Below, piece by piece: positions 1 to 6,781 of a stretch of 18,688 nucleotides of DNA. The stretch is from NCBI GenBank assembly GCA_028284565.1, contig JANQRM010000075.1:1-18688 (forward strand), given 5' to 3'. The stretch's first letter is position 1, and every line of letters starts with the position of its first letter. Position numbers and translations under genes: made by a program. This stretch comes from Anaerolineae bacterium. GTDB lineage: Bacteria; Chloroflexota; Anaerolineae; Aggregatilineales; Phototrophicaceae. The notes beneath the pieces are model-generated. The model was not told the DNA's origin and ran no database searches. It saw only the letters and a list, made by a program, of their open reading frames with translations.

Positions 1-1275
1 CAATCGGGATAGAATCTGTCGTTCCAATGTCACTCCGAGATGTGGATTTAGGGCAACATGATGCAAGCCTGCCACACCCAACAACAACACAATCAACAGC
101 AATTTGAGTCCGAGTGCCGTACCATAGGTGGTTTGGATGTCGCTGGGGGTGAAGAACCAATTGAGAGCATTGTAGATGCCTGTCACAATAACAAGTGCAA
201 CCGCGCCAACGAGCAGACGTGAGAAGCGCGACATCACGACCTGAAGAGCCTGTCGTTTTTGGGAAGCGTCATAGGGTTGAAGTGCAACAGGCAATATCAG
301 TACCAATGCCACCACGCCACCGACCCAGAAGCCCGATGCGATGGCATGAAGCCAATCACTGAGGAGAGCCAGCCATGGCAGTATCAGTGAGCCGGATGCG
401 TGACTGTTGACACTGAGTAAACCAATCAATAAGACACCCAGCCAGACCATCGCGTGCCAGAAGCCTTGTACGAGACGTGGCATCACATCCCGATAATAGA
501 GGCTCGCGCCAAAGGCAATCGCGGTGAAGATTAATAGGAGCAAACGTAGTGTCCAGACATCGCCAAAGCGAGAGCCAATCTGGACGACTTGCCAGAGATT
601 TTGTTCGACGACTTGGAGTGGTGAAGCATTGAAGAACACCATTGTTTGTTGCAGGAGCGCGAGGAAGTTGGTGAGGAAAAGCAGAATCAGCGAAAAGATG
701 AGAATTCGATTGAGACAAATCATGACGCGCGGGGGAAGTAGTCCATGTGGGAATTGCTCACTGCCCCATGTGGGTACGAGGACATAGGCATAGAGTGTTG
801 CTGTGCCGAAGAAGAGGAGCGTCCCACTCATCATCAGCACTCGCCAGAGAACTTCAAGTGGGATGGCTGTTGTATCTGCCGATTGCCCTTCCACTCCACC
901 GATTTCTTCACCAACGAAAAAGACGCGACTCTCGGCGACGACATGCCCATCACTGGCAAATGCCGGACGCAAATCGACGATATACGCGCCATCGGGCAAA
1001 TTTGGTGGCACTTGTAAGGACAGCAGAGTCTGATTTTGCGAATCGACTCCGCCTGTAGCAATAATCGTTCCGGTTTGGTCACGCAGATTGATTTCGCTAA
1101 AGCGGGTTTCGAGGTCTTCGCTGAACCAATATTGTAAACGGGTTGGTGGGCGGTTGAGCGTGATGCGGTCTTCGGGAATTGAGCGCACAATATAGCCATG
1201 CGCTTGGCTGGTGAGGGTGAGGACGAAGAGGATGAAGCTAATAAATATGAACTGCCAACGACGCGAAACGGTCAT
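1..1275 (-). CDS. CopC-CopD fusion copper resistance/uptake membrane protein (3' end outside window)
   Basis: The first 425 codons are in the window; the frame stays open to the edge, so the C-terminus is missing. A signal peptide (about residues 1-25, ending SQA) precedes His26, which would become the mature N-terminus, where CopC proteins carry a copper ligand. The CopC domain continues with a 'YWFSEDLETRF' strand and a 'SDGHVV' motif holding the second expected His. After about residue 150 come repeated hydrophobic helices of the CopD type with the hallmark 'DWLHAIASGFWVGG' and 'NSHASG'. The family binds copper outside the membrane and is thought to move it across. The ATG at 1273-1275 shares one base with the stop of the upstream small gene (TAATG), so translation is probably coupled. 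Domain calls are strong; transport direction is inferred. Confidence 0.9.
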   Translation of the reverse strand, partial: MTVSRRWQFIFISFILFVLTLTSQAHGYIVRSIPEDRITLNRPPTRLQYWFSEDLETRFSEINLRDQTGTIIATGGVDSQNQTLLSLQVPPNLPDGAYIVDLRPAFASDGHVVAESRVFFVGEEIGGVEGQSADTTAIPLEVLWRVLMMSGTLLFFGTATLYAYVLVPTWGSEQFPHGLLPPRVMICLNRILIFSLILLFLTNFLALLQQTMVFFNASPLQVVEQNLWQVVQIGSRFGDVWTLRLLLLIFTAIAFGASLYYRDVMPRLVQGFWHAMVWLGVLLIGLLSVNSHASGSLILPWLALLSDWLHAIASGFWVGGVVALVLILPVALQPYDASQKRQALQVVMSRFSRLLVGAVALVIVTGIYNALNWFFTPSDIQTTYGTALGLKLLLIVLLLGVAGLHHVALNPHLGVTLERQILSRL

Positions 1276-1484
1276 TACTTTAACTCAAAACGCTCCGCTT
1301 CGGTTTGAACATGGGCTTCCTCATCTTGATTGTCTTTCTTTGGCTTCTCGTCCTCTTCGAGAATGATGTGTTGGCTCCGATACCAGCTGACTGCCATCAT
1401 GCCAACGAAGACGAGGGCAATCCCCAAGAAGACTAACTCGTCGAATGCCCCTAATGCGCCATGTGCCAAAATGACCGGATTCAT
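1275..1484 (-). CDS. small single-TM protein encoded upstream of CopC-CopD
   Basis: 69 residues. A hydrophobic helix spans about residues 14-34, followed by a charged tail rich in Glu, Lys and Asp (about 40-69). The N-terminal part contains one His and the sequence 'AHGALGAFDE'. No known domain is recognised. Its stop overlaps the first base of the CopC-CopD start and an extended -10 promoter sits just upstream, so it is the first gene of the copper operon. It may be an accessory or assembly subunit; that is inference from position only. ATG 1482-1484 is the only sensible start, although the Shine-Dalgarno is weak. Confidence 0.7.
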   Translation of the reverse strand: MNPVILAHGALGAFDELVFLGIALVFVGMMAVSWYRSQHIILEEDEKPKKDNQDEEAHVQTEAERFELK

Positions 1485-1517
1485 GTGTGTGTCACTTGTC
1501 TAATTTTTCACAAATTC

Positions 1518-1526
1518 ATTATAGCA
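1518..1526 (-). promoter_or_regulatory. extended -10 promoter for the copper operon
   Basis: On the minus strand the sequence TGCTATAAT gives a consensus -10 hexamer (1518-1523) with the TGn extension (1524-1526). No good -35 is seen at 16-18 bp, as is common for extended -10 promoters. It lies about 34 bp upstream of the ATG at 1484. Confidence 0.55.
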
Positions 1527-1611
1527 GAAACCATATCGGGTTGAGGATAGTGTGTAAGGTAAATGTAGTCATTTTTCGGCATAATATCCAAAAGCAGACA
1601 GGTGAAACCCG

Positions 1612-2112
1612 ATGACCCAAACTGACGCGCGAATCGTCAAAGCCTTGAATCGTGGCTGGCAAGATTTAGAGACGATTCGGCAAGGTCGCTTGACAGAAGA
1701 ACAGAAGACATGGCTGAGGGAGACTGTCCAATCGGATCGTCAACGCACTTTACGCAGTATACTCATCCCCTTGGGAATAGGTGTGTTGATGATTCTATTG
1801 TCGCTATTTGCACCCGATATACGGACGGGCTTACTGGTGCTGGGGAGTTTGTTGATTGTCTTAAGTGGAATCTTCGCTAATTTCTCTAGACATATCCGCA
1901 TGCATGACACCGAAATTGAGCACGACATTGCCAACGGCACACTGGCTAAAAAGCGAGGTAGAATCCGCAAAGTGAAGCCCTATGTTGTGCAGATTGACGA
2001 GCTGGAATTCAGTATCTTGCCGGAGATGTATTACGCTTTCGACGACGGCGGAGTTTATACACTGTATTTTACGCCGATTAGTCAGCAATTGCTTCTTGCA
2101 GAAATGGGTTAA
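1612..2112 (+). CDS. two-TM membrane protein of unknown function
   Basis: 166 residues. A helical, charged N-terminus (1-48) is followed by two adjacent hydrophobic helices (about 50-67 and 72-91) separated by a short DIRTG turn, then a soluble C-terminus (about 95-166). The C-terminal part reads as a small beta-rich module ending 'GVYTLYFTPISQQLLLAEMG', a pattern I associate with bacterial two-TM proteins of unknown role, with both ends probably cytoplasmic. AGGTGA at 1600-1605 lies 6 bp before the ATG and supports the start. A CATAAT at 1580-1585 could be the -10. It is followed by the separate PadR promoter and is likely its own transcript. Confidence 0.7.
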   Translation: MTQTDARIVKALNRGWQDLETIRQGRLTEEQKTWLRETVQSDRQRTLRSILIPLGIGVLMILLSLFAPDIRTGLLVLGSLLIVLSGIFANFSRHIRMHDTEIEHDIANGTLAKKRGRIRKVKPYVVQIDELEFSILPEMYYAFDDGGVYTLYFTPISQQLLLAEMG

Positions 2113-2133
2113 ACGACACCACACATCAGTTAC

Positions 2134-2162
2134 TTGACAGATTTGTCTTTTCATCATACTAT
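2134..2162 (+). promoter_or_regulatory. sigma70-type promoter of the padR-kinase operon
   Basis: A perfect -35 TTGACA (2134-2139), a 17-bp spacer and a -10 TACTAT (2157-2162) form a near-consensus promoter. The -10 overlaps the left end of the 34-bp palindrome at 2160-2193, so a protein bound there would block RNA polymerase. An in-frame start at 2134 would lie inside this promoter, which argues for the later start at 2209. Confidence 0.8.
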
Positions 2163-2193
2163 ATCTGTACACGATATATCGTGTACAGATATA
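2160..2193. promoter_or_regulatory. 34-bp perfect palindrome, probable PadR operator
   Basis: The two 17-base halves, 2160-2176 and 2177-2193, are exact reverse complements; the core around the centre is GTACACGATATATCGTGTAC. It covers part of the -10 and the predicted transcription start and ends 15 bp before the padR ATG. PadR-family repressors are dimers that bind inverted repeats at their own promoters, so autorepression is the simplest reading. It would also fold as a hairpin in the 5' leader. Confidence 0.8.
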
Positions 2194-2208
2194 AAGAAAG
2201 GCAGTTTC

Positions 2209-2550
2209 ATGTCGTCACCGCAAGACCACATCCCCCTCACACCTGCCGTCTTTCACATCTTGCTAGCACTGGCAGAGGGTCCCACGCACGGCTATGCCAT
2301 CATGCAAGAGGTGGAATCACTCACAGAAGGCAAGCTTCAAATGGGACCGGGAACACTATATGGTTCTGTCAAACGCATGCTCAAAGCTGAACTGATCGAA
2401 GAAACCTCTGCACCTGCTGATGAGACCGACCCCCGACGCCGATACTACCGACTCACTGCTTTGGGCGAATCGGTGGCACAAGCCGAAGCCCGTCGTCTCT
2501 CCTTGCTAGTATCTGTGGCACAACAACGCCGTTTATTGGGAGATGCATAG
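2209..2550 (+). CDS. PadR-family transcriptional repressor
   Basis: 113 residues from ATG 2209, which follows AGAAAGG (2195-2201) by 7 bp. The winged-helix PadR signature is clear: 'GPTHGYAIMQEV' (about residues 24-35), then 'MGPGTLYGSVKRML' (about 45-58) as the recognition helix region, then the wing 'RRRYYRLTALGE'. The short C-terminal helix (about 90-113) fits subfamily 2 PadR proteins that dimerise through it. It probably binds the 34-bp palindrome over its own promoter and controls the next gene, which starts on the base after its stop (TAGATG). Such regulators often respond to small hydrophobic ligands or stress; the ligand here is unknown. Confidence 0.92.
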   Translation: MSSPQDHIPLTPAVFHILLALAEGPTHGYAIMQEVESLTEGKLQMGPGTLYGSVKRMLKAELIEETSAPADETDPRRRYYRLTALGESVAQAEARRLSLLVSVAQQRRLLGDA

Positions 2551-3552
2551 ATGAATTTCCAAGCGATTGCAACTCGACTCTATCGCTGGTCGTTGTGGCT
2601 GTATCCCAAAGCGCATCGACAGGTATGGGGCGAAGTCATGCTTGCCACATTTGAGGAGATGTGTCGGGATGTATCTCAGCAATCGGGTGGCGTTGGGGTG
2701 CTGAGACTGGGCATGCGGACTTTTGTGGATACGCTGGTGACGGCTTTCCAAGAACATATCACGATTGAGAAAGGACAACCCATGTCAACAATACCGTCTG
2801 TTATTGACGATTATCAAGTGCAATCCACCATCGGCGAAGGCGGTGTCGCGTCTGTGTATCGAGTGACCGATGCACAGGGACAAGCTGTCGCGCTGAAACT
2901 CTATACCAATTCTGACCTTCTGGATTTGCATCCGCGTGAGATTGAGAATCTGCAACGGATTGACCACCCTGCCGCACCCAAGTATCTGGGACAGGGAAAG
3001 TATCAACAACAACCCTATTGTGTGATGGAACTTATTGACGGGAAGGATTGGTTGCAACTCTTAGAAACACAACCAGAAAGCATCCAAATTCCTGATGTCA
3101 TCCGTTGGGCGATTCAAGTCTGTGATTTCTTGGCGTACCTTCACAGCCAAAGTCCACCCCTAATTCATCGTATCATCAAGCCCGCCAATCTGCTGATTCA
3201 AGACGATGGGCAGGTCCGTGTGGTCGATTTCGATGTGATGGAAGCCTATGCAGAAAACGAAAGCTATCCCCTCATCGGCACAGAAGGTTATTCTCCACCG
3301 GAGCAATATGTCGGCAAGTCGGATGCGCGCAGTGACCTCTACTCATTGGGAGCCTCGTTGTATCACATTCTGACAGGGCGTGACCCGCGCAAAGGCGCGC
3401 CGTTCATGTTCCATTTTCGTCCACCACGTTCTCTCAATCCAGCCATTTCTGAACAATTGGAAACAGTCATCTTGAAAGCAGTTGAACATAAGCCAGAGAA
3501 TCGCTATCAATCGGCGAATGAGATGAAACCTGCGCTCGAAGGTTGTCTTTGA
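2551..3552 (+). CDS. Ser/Thr kinase-fold protein with degenerate catalytic loop (probable pseudokinase), N-terminal permease-prefix-like segment
   Basis: 333 residues. Residues 1-75 contain 'LYRWSLWLYPKAHRQVWGEVML', a short helical region like the prefix found next to PadR genes in front of permeases. A protein-kinase domain follows (about 87-330): glycine loop IGEGGVASVY from G95, Lys116 in 'VALKLY', 'GTEGYSPPEQY' and 'SDARSDLYSLGASLYHIL'. The catalytic loop reads HRIIKPANLL, with Ile208 where the catalytic Asp of HRD belongs, and DFG reads DFD (226-228). Asp226, Lys116 and the Asn of the loop remain, so nucleotide binding may survive while phosphotransfer is doubtful. There is no TM segment or sensor domain. 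An internal ATG at 2782, 7 bp after AAAGGA, could also produce the kinase domain alone. It shares the padR transcript. Confidence 0.85.
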   Translation: MNFQAIATRLYRWSLWLYPKAHRQVWGEVMLATFEEMCRDVSQQSGGVGVLRLGMRTFVDTLVTAFQEHITIEKGQPMSTIPSVIDDYQVQSTIGEGGVASVYRVTDAQGQAVALKLYTNSDLLDLHPREIENLQRIDHPAAPKYLGQGKYQQQPYCVMELIDGKDWLQLLETQPESIQIPDVIRWAIQVCDFLAYLHSQSPPLIHRIIKPANLLIQDDGQVRVVDFDVMEAYAENESYPLIGTEGYSPPEQYVGKSDARSDLYSLGASLYHILTGRDPRKGAPFMFHFRPPRSLNPAISEQLETVILKAVEHKPENRYQSANEMKPALEGCL

Positions 3553-3606
3553 CTATAAGACCATGAACCAAGCTATCAAACAGTAGTCCATCGAGCAATG
3601 AATCAA

Positions 3607-3633
3607 AAATGGGCGATGATGAGTCGCCCATTT
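3607..3633 (-). terminator. intrinsic terminator between convergent genes
   Basis: A perfect 10-bp stem (3607-3616 with 3624-3633, AAATGGGCGA/TCGCCCATTT) closes a 7-base loop. On the minus strand the stem is followed by a T-rich tract (from 3609 down to about 3601), giving a good Rho-independent terminator for the gene at 3664-4956. On the plus strand it has no U-tract but may still slow transcription after the kinase gene. Confidence 0.8.
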
Positions 3634-3663
3634 GAATGTATGTATTGCAGATGAAAGATAAGG

Positions 3664-4956
3664 TCAGAAGCCTGTTCCAAAATTTGACATGGAGCTTATG
3701 ATGGATGAGAAGACAAGGAAATAGCATCCACACATGAGGAACAATCCCAAAATATAGCTGACAATAATCGTGGCACAACCCCGTCCTGTCCCAAATTGAT
3801 AATTCTGACCAATTCGTTGGGAAATCCAGAATATAAAAAGGATTGATACAACGAAACCCACTAGTGAGAGGAAGCTGATGGATGCTGTCGAACTTTGAAA
3901 GGCTTGATTCAATAGGGTTTCACTAGCTACATCAGGAGAGGGATTGGTGAGCGCATTGAAGAAAGGATTAAAGATAAGATAGGTCATCGCAAAGCTAAAC
4001 AGGACTGTGAGAACTGTCCATATAGTGAGGAAATTGGTCAAGCGATGAATCAAACCCTTATACGTTCCTACTCCTCCAAGCATGTAAACCGCGACCACAT
4101 GCAAAACAGCATAGCCTATCAACAGTCCAATGACGTAGAAAACCCCAGAAATTAAGCCATAGATGATCGTTGCAATCACGCCCAAGCTACCAAATATGGA
4201 AAATATCTGCTGAACCTGTAGCAATTCTCCACCCGAAATTGTGACGGTCTCGCCAGCTTCATTGGTATAAGTATAGGTCTCGCCAAATTCCGGATTTTGG
4301 AAGATTTCTGAACCAAGTTCTGCTTGAATAATGTCAAATACACCCGTGACGAATTGAAGAGCAAGCAAGCCTCCGATGATGACGATCACAACATTGACGA
4401 TATAGTAAATCGCCAAATCGACGAGTACCTTGCCTGTCGACACATCTTCATCATCGCCCCGTTTGGGTTTGCGCTTGACTTTGACACCGGGGATGTCTTC
4501 CGGCTCCATTTGTCCAGTCAGATAATCAAAGGCTTGGAGGTCGGGCAAGCCGGTGACAGTAGATGCTAATCCAGTGGCATACTTATCGTCTCGTAAGTTG
4601 GGATTATCGGCAAAAGCTTTACGGAGTTCATCTTGGGCTTTGTCGTCCATGCCCTGCACATGCCAATCCATTGCGCGTGCCACCCGCTTCTGTGCGGATT
4701 CTTGCTTCTTCTCGGAGACTTCGACGACGACAGGTTCTGCCTTTTTGCGACTGCCCCCTTCTTCTTGGAGCTTCTTGCGGATGTAAATGCCCCCTTTACG
4801 CGCCATTTCTCGCACAGATTCATCCGAGTCGGTGCGATAGACGTAAGCCAGTTCTTCCATTGCATCGGGAGTCGCTTCTTTTGCCAATGCTTTGACCGCT
4901 TCGATTCGCATTGCGGGGTCGTGGCTATTCAGCATGTTTTGAATTTTCGTGTCCAT
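3664..4956 (-). CDS. HEAT-repeat plus Yip1-like multi-pass membrane protein
   Basis: 430 residues. The first 65 carry a HEAT-like helical repeat ('SHDPAMRIEAVKALAKEATPDAMEEL', 'TDSDESVREMARKGG'), followed by a Lys/Glu-rich linker (66-90), a second helical soluble part (about 90-150) and a basic stretch 'KVKRKPKRG'. Five or more hydrophobic segments follow (about 180-205, 255-300, 307-332, 358-380, 392-422), resembling Yip1/YIF1-type membrane domains. A polar loop lies between the first two (about 210-250). Bacterial proteins of this plan are of unknown function. ATG 4954-4956 is supported by GGAAAG six bases upstream and by a good promoter. It ends at a terminator, so it is probably monocistronic. 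Confidence 0.75.
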   Translation of the reverse strand: MDTKIQNMLNSHDPAMRIEAVKALAKEATPDAMEELAYVYRTDSDESVREMARKGGIYIRKKLQEEGGSRKKAEPVVVEVSEKKQESAQKRVARAMDWHVQGMDDKAQDELRKAFADNPNLRDDKYATGLASTVTGLPDLQAFDYLTGQMEPEDIPGVKVKRKPKRGDDEDVSTGKVLVDLAIYYIVNVVIVIIGGLLALQFVTGVFDIIQAELGSEIFQNPEFGETYTYTNEAGETVTISGGELLQVQQIFSIFGSLGVIATIIYGLISGVFYVIGLLIGYAVLHVVAVYMLGGVGTYKGLIHRLTNFLTIWTVLTVLFSFAMTYLIFNPFFNALTNPSPDVASETLLNQAFQSSTASISFLSLVGFVVSILFIFWISQRIGQNYQFGTGRGCATIIVSYILGLFLMCGCYFLVFSSIISSMSNFGTGF

Positions 4957-4991
4957 TGTTGTCTTTCCAATGTCCAGTTCAGGGTATGTTT

Positions 4992-5020
4992 AGTTTAGCA
5001 TGATGCACCATCTGCGCCAA
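4992..5020 (-). promoter_or_regulatory. promoter of the HEAT/Yip1-like gene
   Basis: On the minus strand: -35 TTGGCG (5015-5020), 17-bp spacer, TGC extension (4998-5000) and -10 TAAACT (4992-4997). It lies about 35 bp before the ATG at 4956. Confidence 0.6.
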
Positions 5021-5067
5021 ACACCATCAAGAACTATTTACAACGTTTCAATTGCGTTTTGCCAAAG

Positions 5068-5859
5068 CTAGGATGATTCCTCGGTAGAAGACGGTTCTGG
5101 GTCGTCATCCATCTCTTCGGTCGCATTAGGCTCGGGTTCATCGTCCATTTCTTCCGTCGCATCGGGTTCGGGTTCGTCGTCCATTTCCTCCGTTGCCATC
5201 GGTTCGTCATCCATCTCTTCAGTAGCGATGGGTTCGGATGTTGCCATCATCTCCTCAGTGGCGGAGGGTTCGGGCGTGGCTTCATCCGTAGCGAGGGGTT
5301 CGATTTCTTCCGTTGCAGCCGGAGTTGGCGCATCTCCTAAGAAGAAGGGTGAGACCAAATCATAGCGAGTGACATAAGTCAAAATGCCGAAAAGTGCAGT
5401 TATCAACCACAGAATGAGGGTCAGGCGCATCACGGGTTTCGCCGATTTGAACCAATATTTTTGAAGATCGGTTTCGCCACGTCCCTTTGCTAATGCCACA
5501 TTGCGATCTTCGAGAAACATGCGAACAATAATGAAGGTCGCTAACAATTGGGCGGGCAAACCTAAGATGCCGTGTATCGTCGGTAAGAGATAACGGGAAT
5601 TCGTCGGCTGTTGGTTGATTCCATCGGCGACATCAAAGCCATAAGAAGCCACCATCAAGAAGATGATGAGAATCCAGTTGACTATCGTGATAATCGTCAT
5701 CATCCATTTGTGTTGTGGACGGTGCATGTTGCGCCGAGCGAAGACATATCCGGCAATCATGCCCGGTACAATCAGCAAGATGTAGGCAAGTAAGCTAATG
5801 TCAGCTAAGAGACTTGCGCCGGTTCCCAAAAAACCTTGTGGTGATAGATGAAAATTCAT
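5068..5859 (-). CDS. DUF420/YozB-like four-TM protein with acidic repeat tail
   Basis: 263 residues. Four membrane helices (about 15-41, 52-72, 92-114, 143-164) with His residues at helix borders ('HRPQHKWMM', 'PTIHGIL') match the DUF420 (YozB) plan, seen near haem and cytochrome oxidase assembly genes in other bacteria. The remaining ~95 residues are a Pro/Thr/Glu/Asp-rich tail with repeats of 'ATEEMDDEPEP'. An even number of helices puts both ends on the same side; the linker style suggests outside. The tail may bind cations or span the wall. The start at ATG 5857-5859 follows a purine-rich GGGAGGG. The gene ends 111 bp before the start of the next gene, which has its own promoter. Confidence 0.7.
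   Translation of the reverse strand: MNFHLSPQGFLGTGASLLADISLLAYILLIVPGMIAGYVFARRNMHRPQHKWMMTIITIVNWILIIFLMVASYGFDVADGINQQPTNSRYLLPTIHGILGLPAQLLATFIIVRMFLEDRNVALAKGRGETDLQKYWFKSAKPVMRLTLILWLITALFGILTYVTRYDLVSPFFLGDAPTPAATEEIEPLATDEATPEPSATEEMMATSEPIATEEMDDEPMATEEMDDEPEPDATEEMDDEPEPNATEEMDDDPEPSSTEESS
5092..5226 (-). repeat. 36-bp coding tandem repeats (acidic tail)
   Basis: The in-frame Met codons of the repeat fall at 5110, 5146, 5182 and 5212, so two units are 36 bp apart and one is 30 bp, lacking one Glu-Pro pair. The unit encodes the 12-residue ATEEMDDEPEP plus Asp or Asn. Codons differ slightly between copies, so the array is not freshly duplicated. Confidence 0.8.
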
Positions 5860-5904
5860 GTAGCGGTTTCCCTCCCCAGAGGTTGTAATGACACGCGAAT
5901 AAAC

Positions 5905-5932
5905 AGTATAACGCAGTCACGACAAGTCGCAA
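5905..5932 (-). promoter_or_regulatory. promoter of the DUF420-like gene
   Basis: On the minus strand: -35 TTGCGA (5927-5932), 16-bp spacer, -10 TATACT (5905-5910), about 45 bp before ATG 5859. The rest of the 204-bp gap (5860-6063) shows no gene and only a small CGAC/GTCG inverted repeat. Confidence 0.5.
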
Positions 5933-6063
5933 CGTCGCCATGCCATCACAGCCAAGACCCTTCCAGCGATGTAACGACGAAAGGGGATGAATTGGATTGA
6001 GTTGTTGATTGTTATTTTTTAGTGGTTAGTTGAGGATGATTTAGGTTGTACCTTTCTTGCGTC

Positions 6064-6759
6064 TCATTTATTTGGGAGTGGTTGGGGTTTGTCAGTTGCT
6101 GAGAGGACACGGAAGAGGGTCAGGAAGAGTACGCCTCCGCCGAAGCCCGCATATAGAAGCATCATGACCGGAGAGGTGCTGTCTGAGCCAGCGACCATGC
6201 CGTGCAAGGTCATGAGGATGAATGCAATGAAGGTGGTATAATGCAAGCGTCGCCAATTCTTTTGCCCGATTTGCTTGCGTGCGTAAAAGCTTCCAAAGAC
6301 CAATGCCATCAGATACCATGCGATAATCCCAAAGCCCACCCAGATGGGTTCATATGGTCCGGTGAAGGGGACGAGGATATTGGCAATGGTAAAGGTGAAG
6401 AACTTATCAAAGAGGAGCAAGATGGCATGTAATCCCGCTAGCCCTAACCCAATCCATGAGCTGGTCTGATGGGTTTGATAAAGTAAAGGAGTCGGGATGA
6501 CTTTCTTCACCAGCTTGCTACTCATCAACAAACCTGAAATGGTGCTTACGCCGAAGAGGACATAGGCGACAATGCCACTGGCGCGAATGAGATACCATGA
6601 GGCTTGTTCACCATAGGGAGCAATCAATGTCATGCCCCATTCTCCCAGCGGTGTGAGAGTCAGCAAGACGGTGAGTAATCCCAGAATAAATGTGCCGATG
6701 ACCAGTGGCGATTTGATTGCTGATGTGAGTGTGGATTCGGTAGGTATCGACTGTGCCAT
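6064..6759 (-). CDS. ferric reductase-like transmembrane haem protein
   Basis: 231 residues with about six membrane helices (roughly 18-38, 54-78, 100-118, 140-160, 172-192, 198-218). The paired histidines H97/H111 and H173/H186, spaced 14 and 13 residues apart on two helices, fit bis-His ligation of two b haems as in the ferric-reductase/YedZ (MsrQ) superfamily. There is no cytoplasmic FAD/NAD(P)H reductase domain, so electrons must come from a partner or the quinone pool. It is the last gene of the redox operon, 22 bp after apbE, and probably passes electrons across the membrane. Periplasmic substrate unknown. Confidence 0.85.
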   Translation of the reverse strand: MAQSIPTESTLTSAIKSPLVIGTFILGLLTVLLTLTPLGEWGMTLIAPYGEQASWYLIRASGIVAYVLFGVSTISGLLMSSKLVKKVIPTPLLYQTHQTSSWIGLGLAGLHAILLLFDKFFTFTIANILVPFTGPYEPIWVGFGIIAWYLMALVFGSFYARKQIGQKNWRRLHYTTFIAFILMTLHGMVAGSDSTSPVMMLLYAGFGGGVLFLTLFRVLSATDKPQPLPNK

Positions 6760-6781
6760 AGTGATTTGCTTTCTGCGATGA

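Noticed and set aside
834..1199. Minus-strand ORF of 121 codons
   Set aside because: Frame-shadow of the CopC-CopD gene, whose frame is open throughout and carries the family motifs.
2134..2208. Upstream start for PadR
   Set aside because: The extension runs through the -35, -10 and operator palindrome; PadR homology and a ribosome site both point to ATG 2209.
5092..5226. Possible CRISPR-like or intergenic tandem array
   Set aside because: The repeats have no spacers, are multiples of 3 bp and lie in frame inside the DUF420-like gene.
5800..5840. GTGAS in the DUF420-like protein as a covalent FMN attachment motif
   Set aside because: It matches the [ST]GA[ST] core only; the preceding Asp and the FMN_bind domain context are absent, and it lies at the start of a membrane helix.
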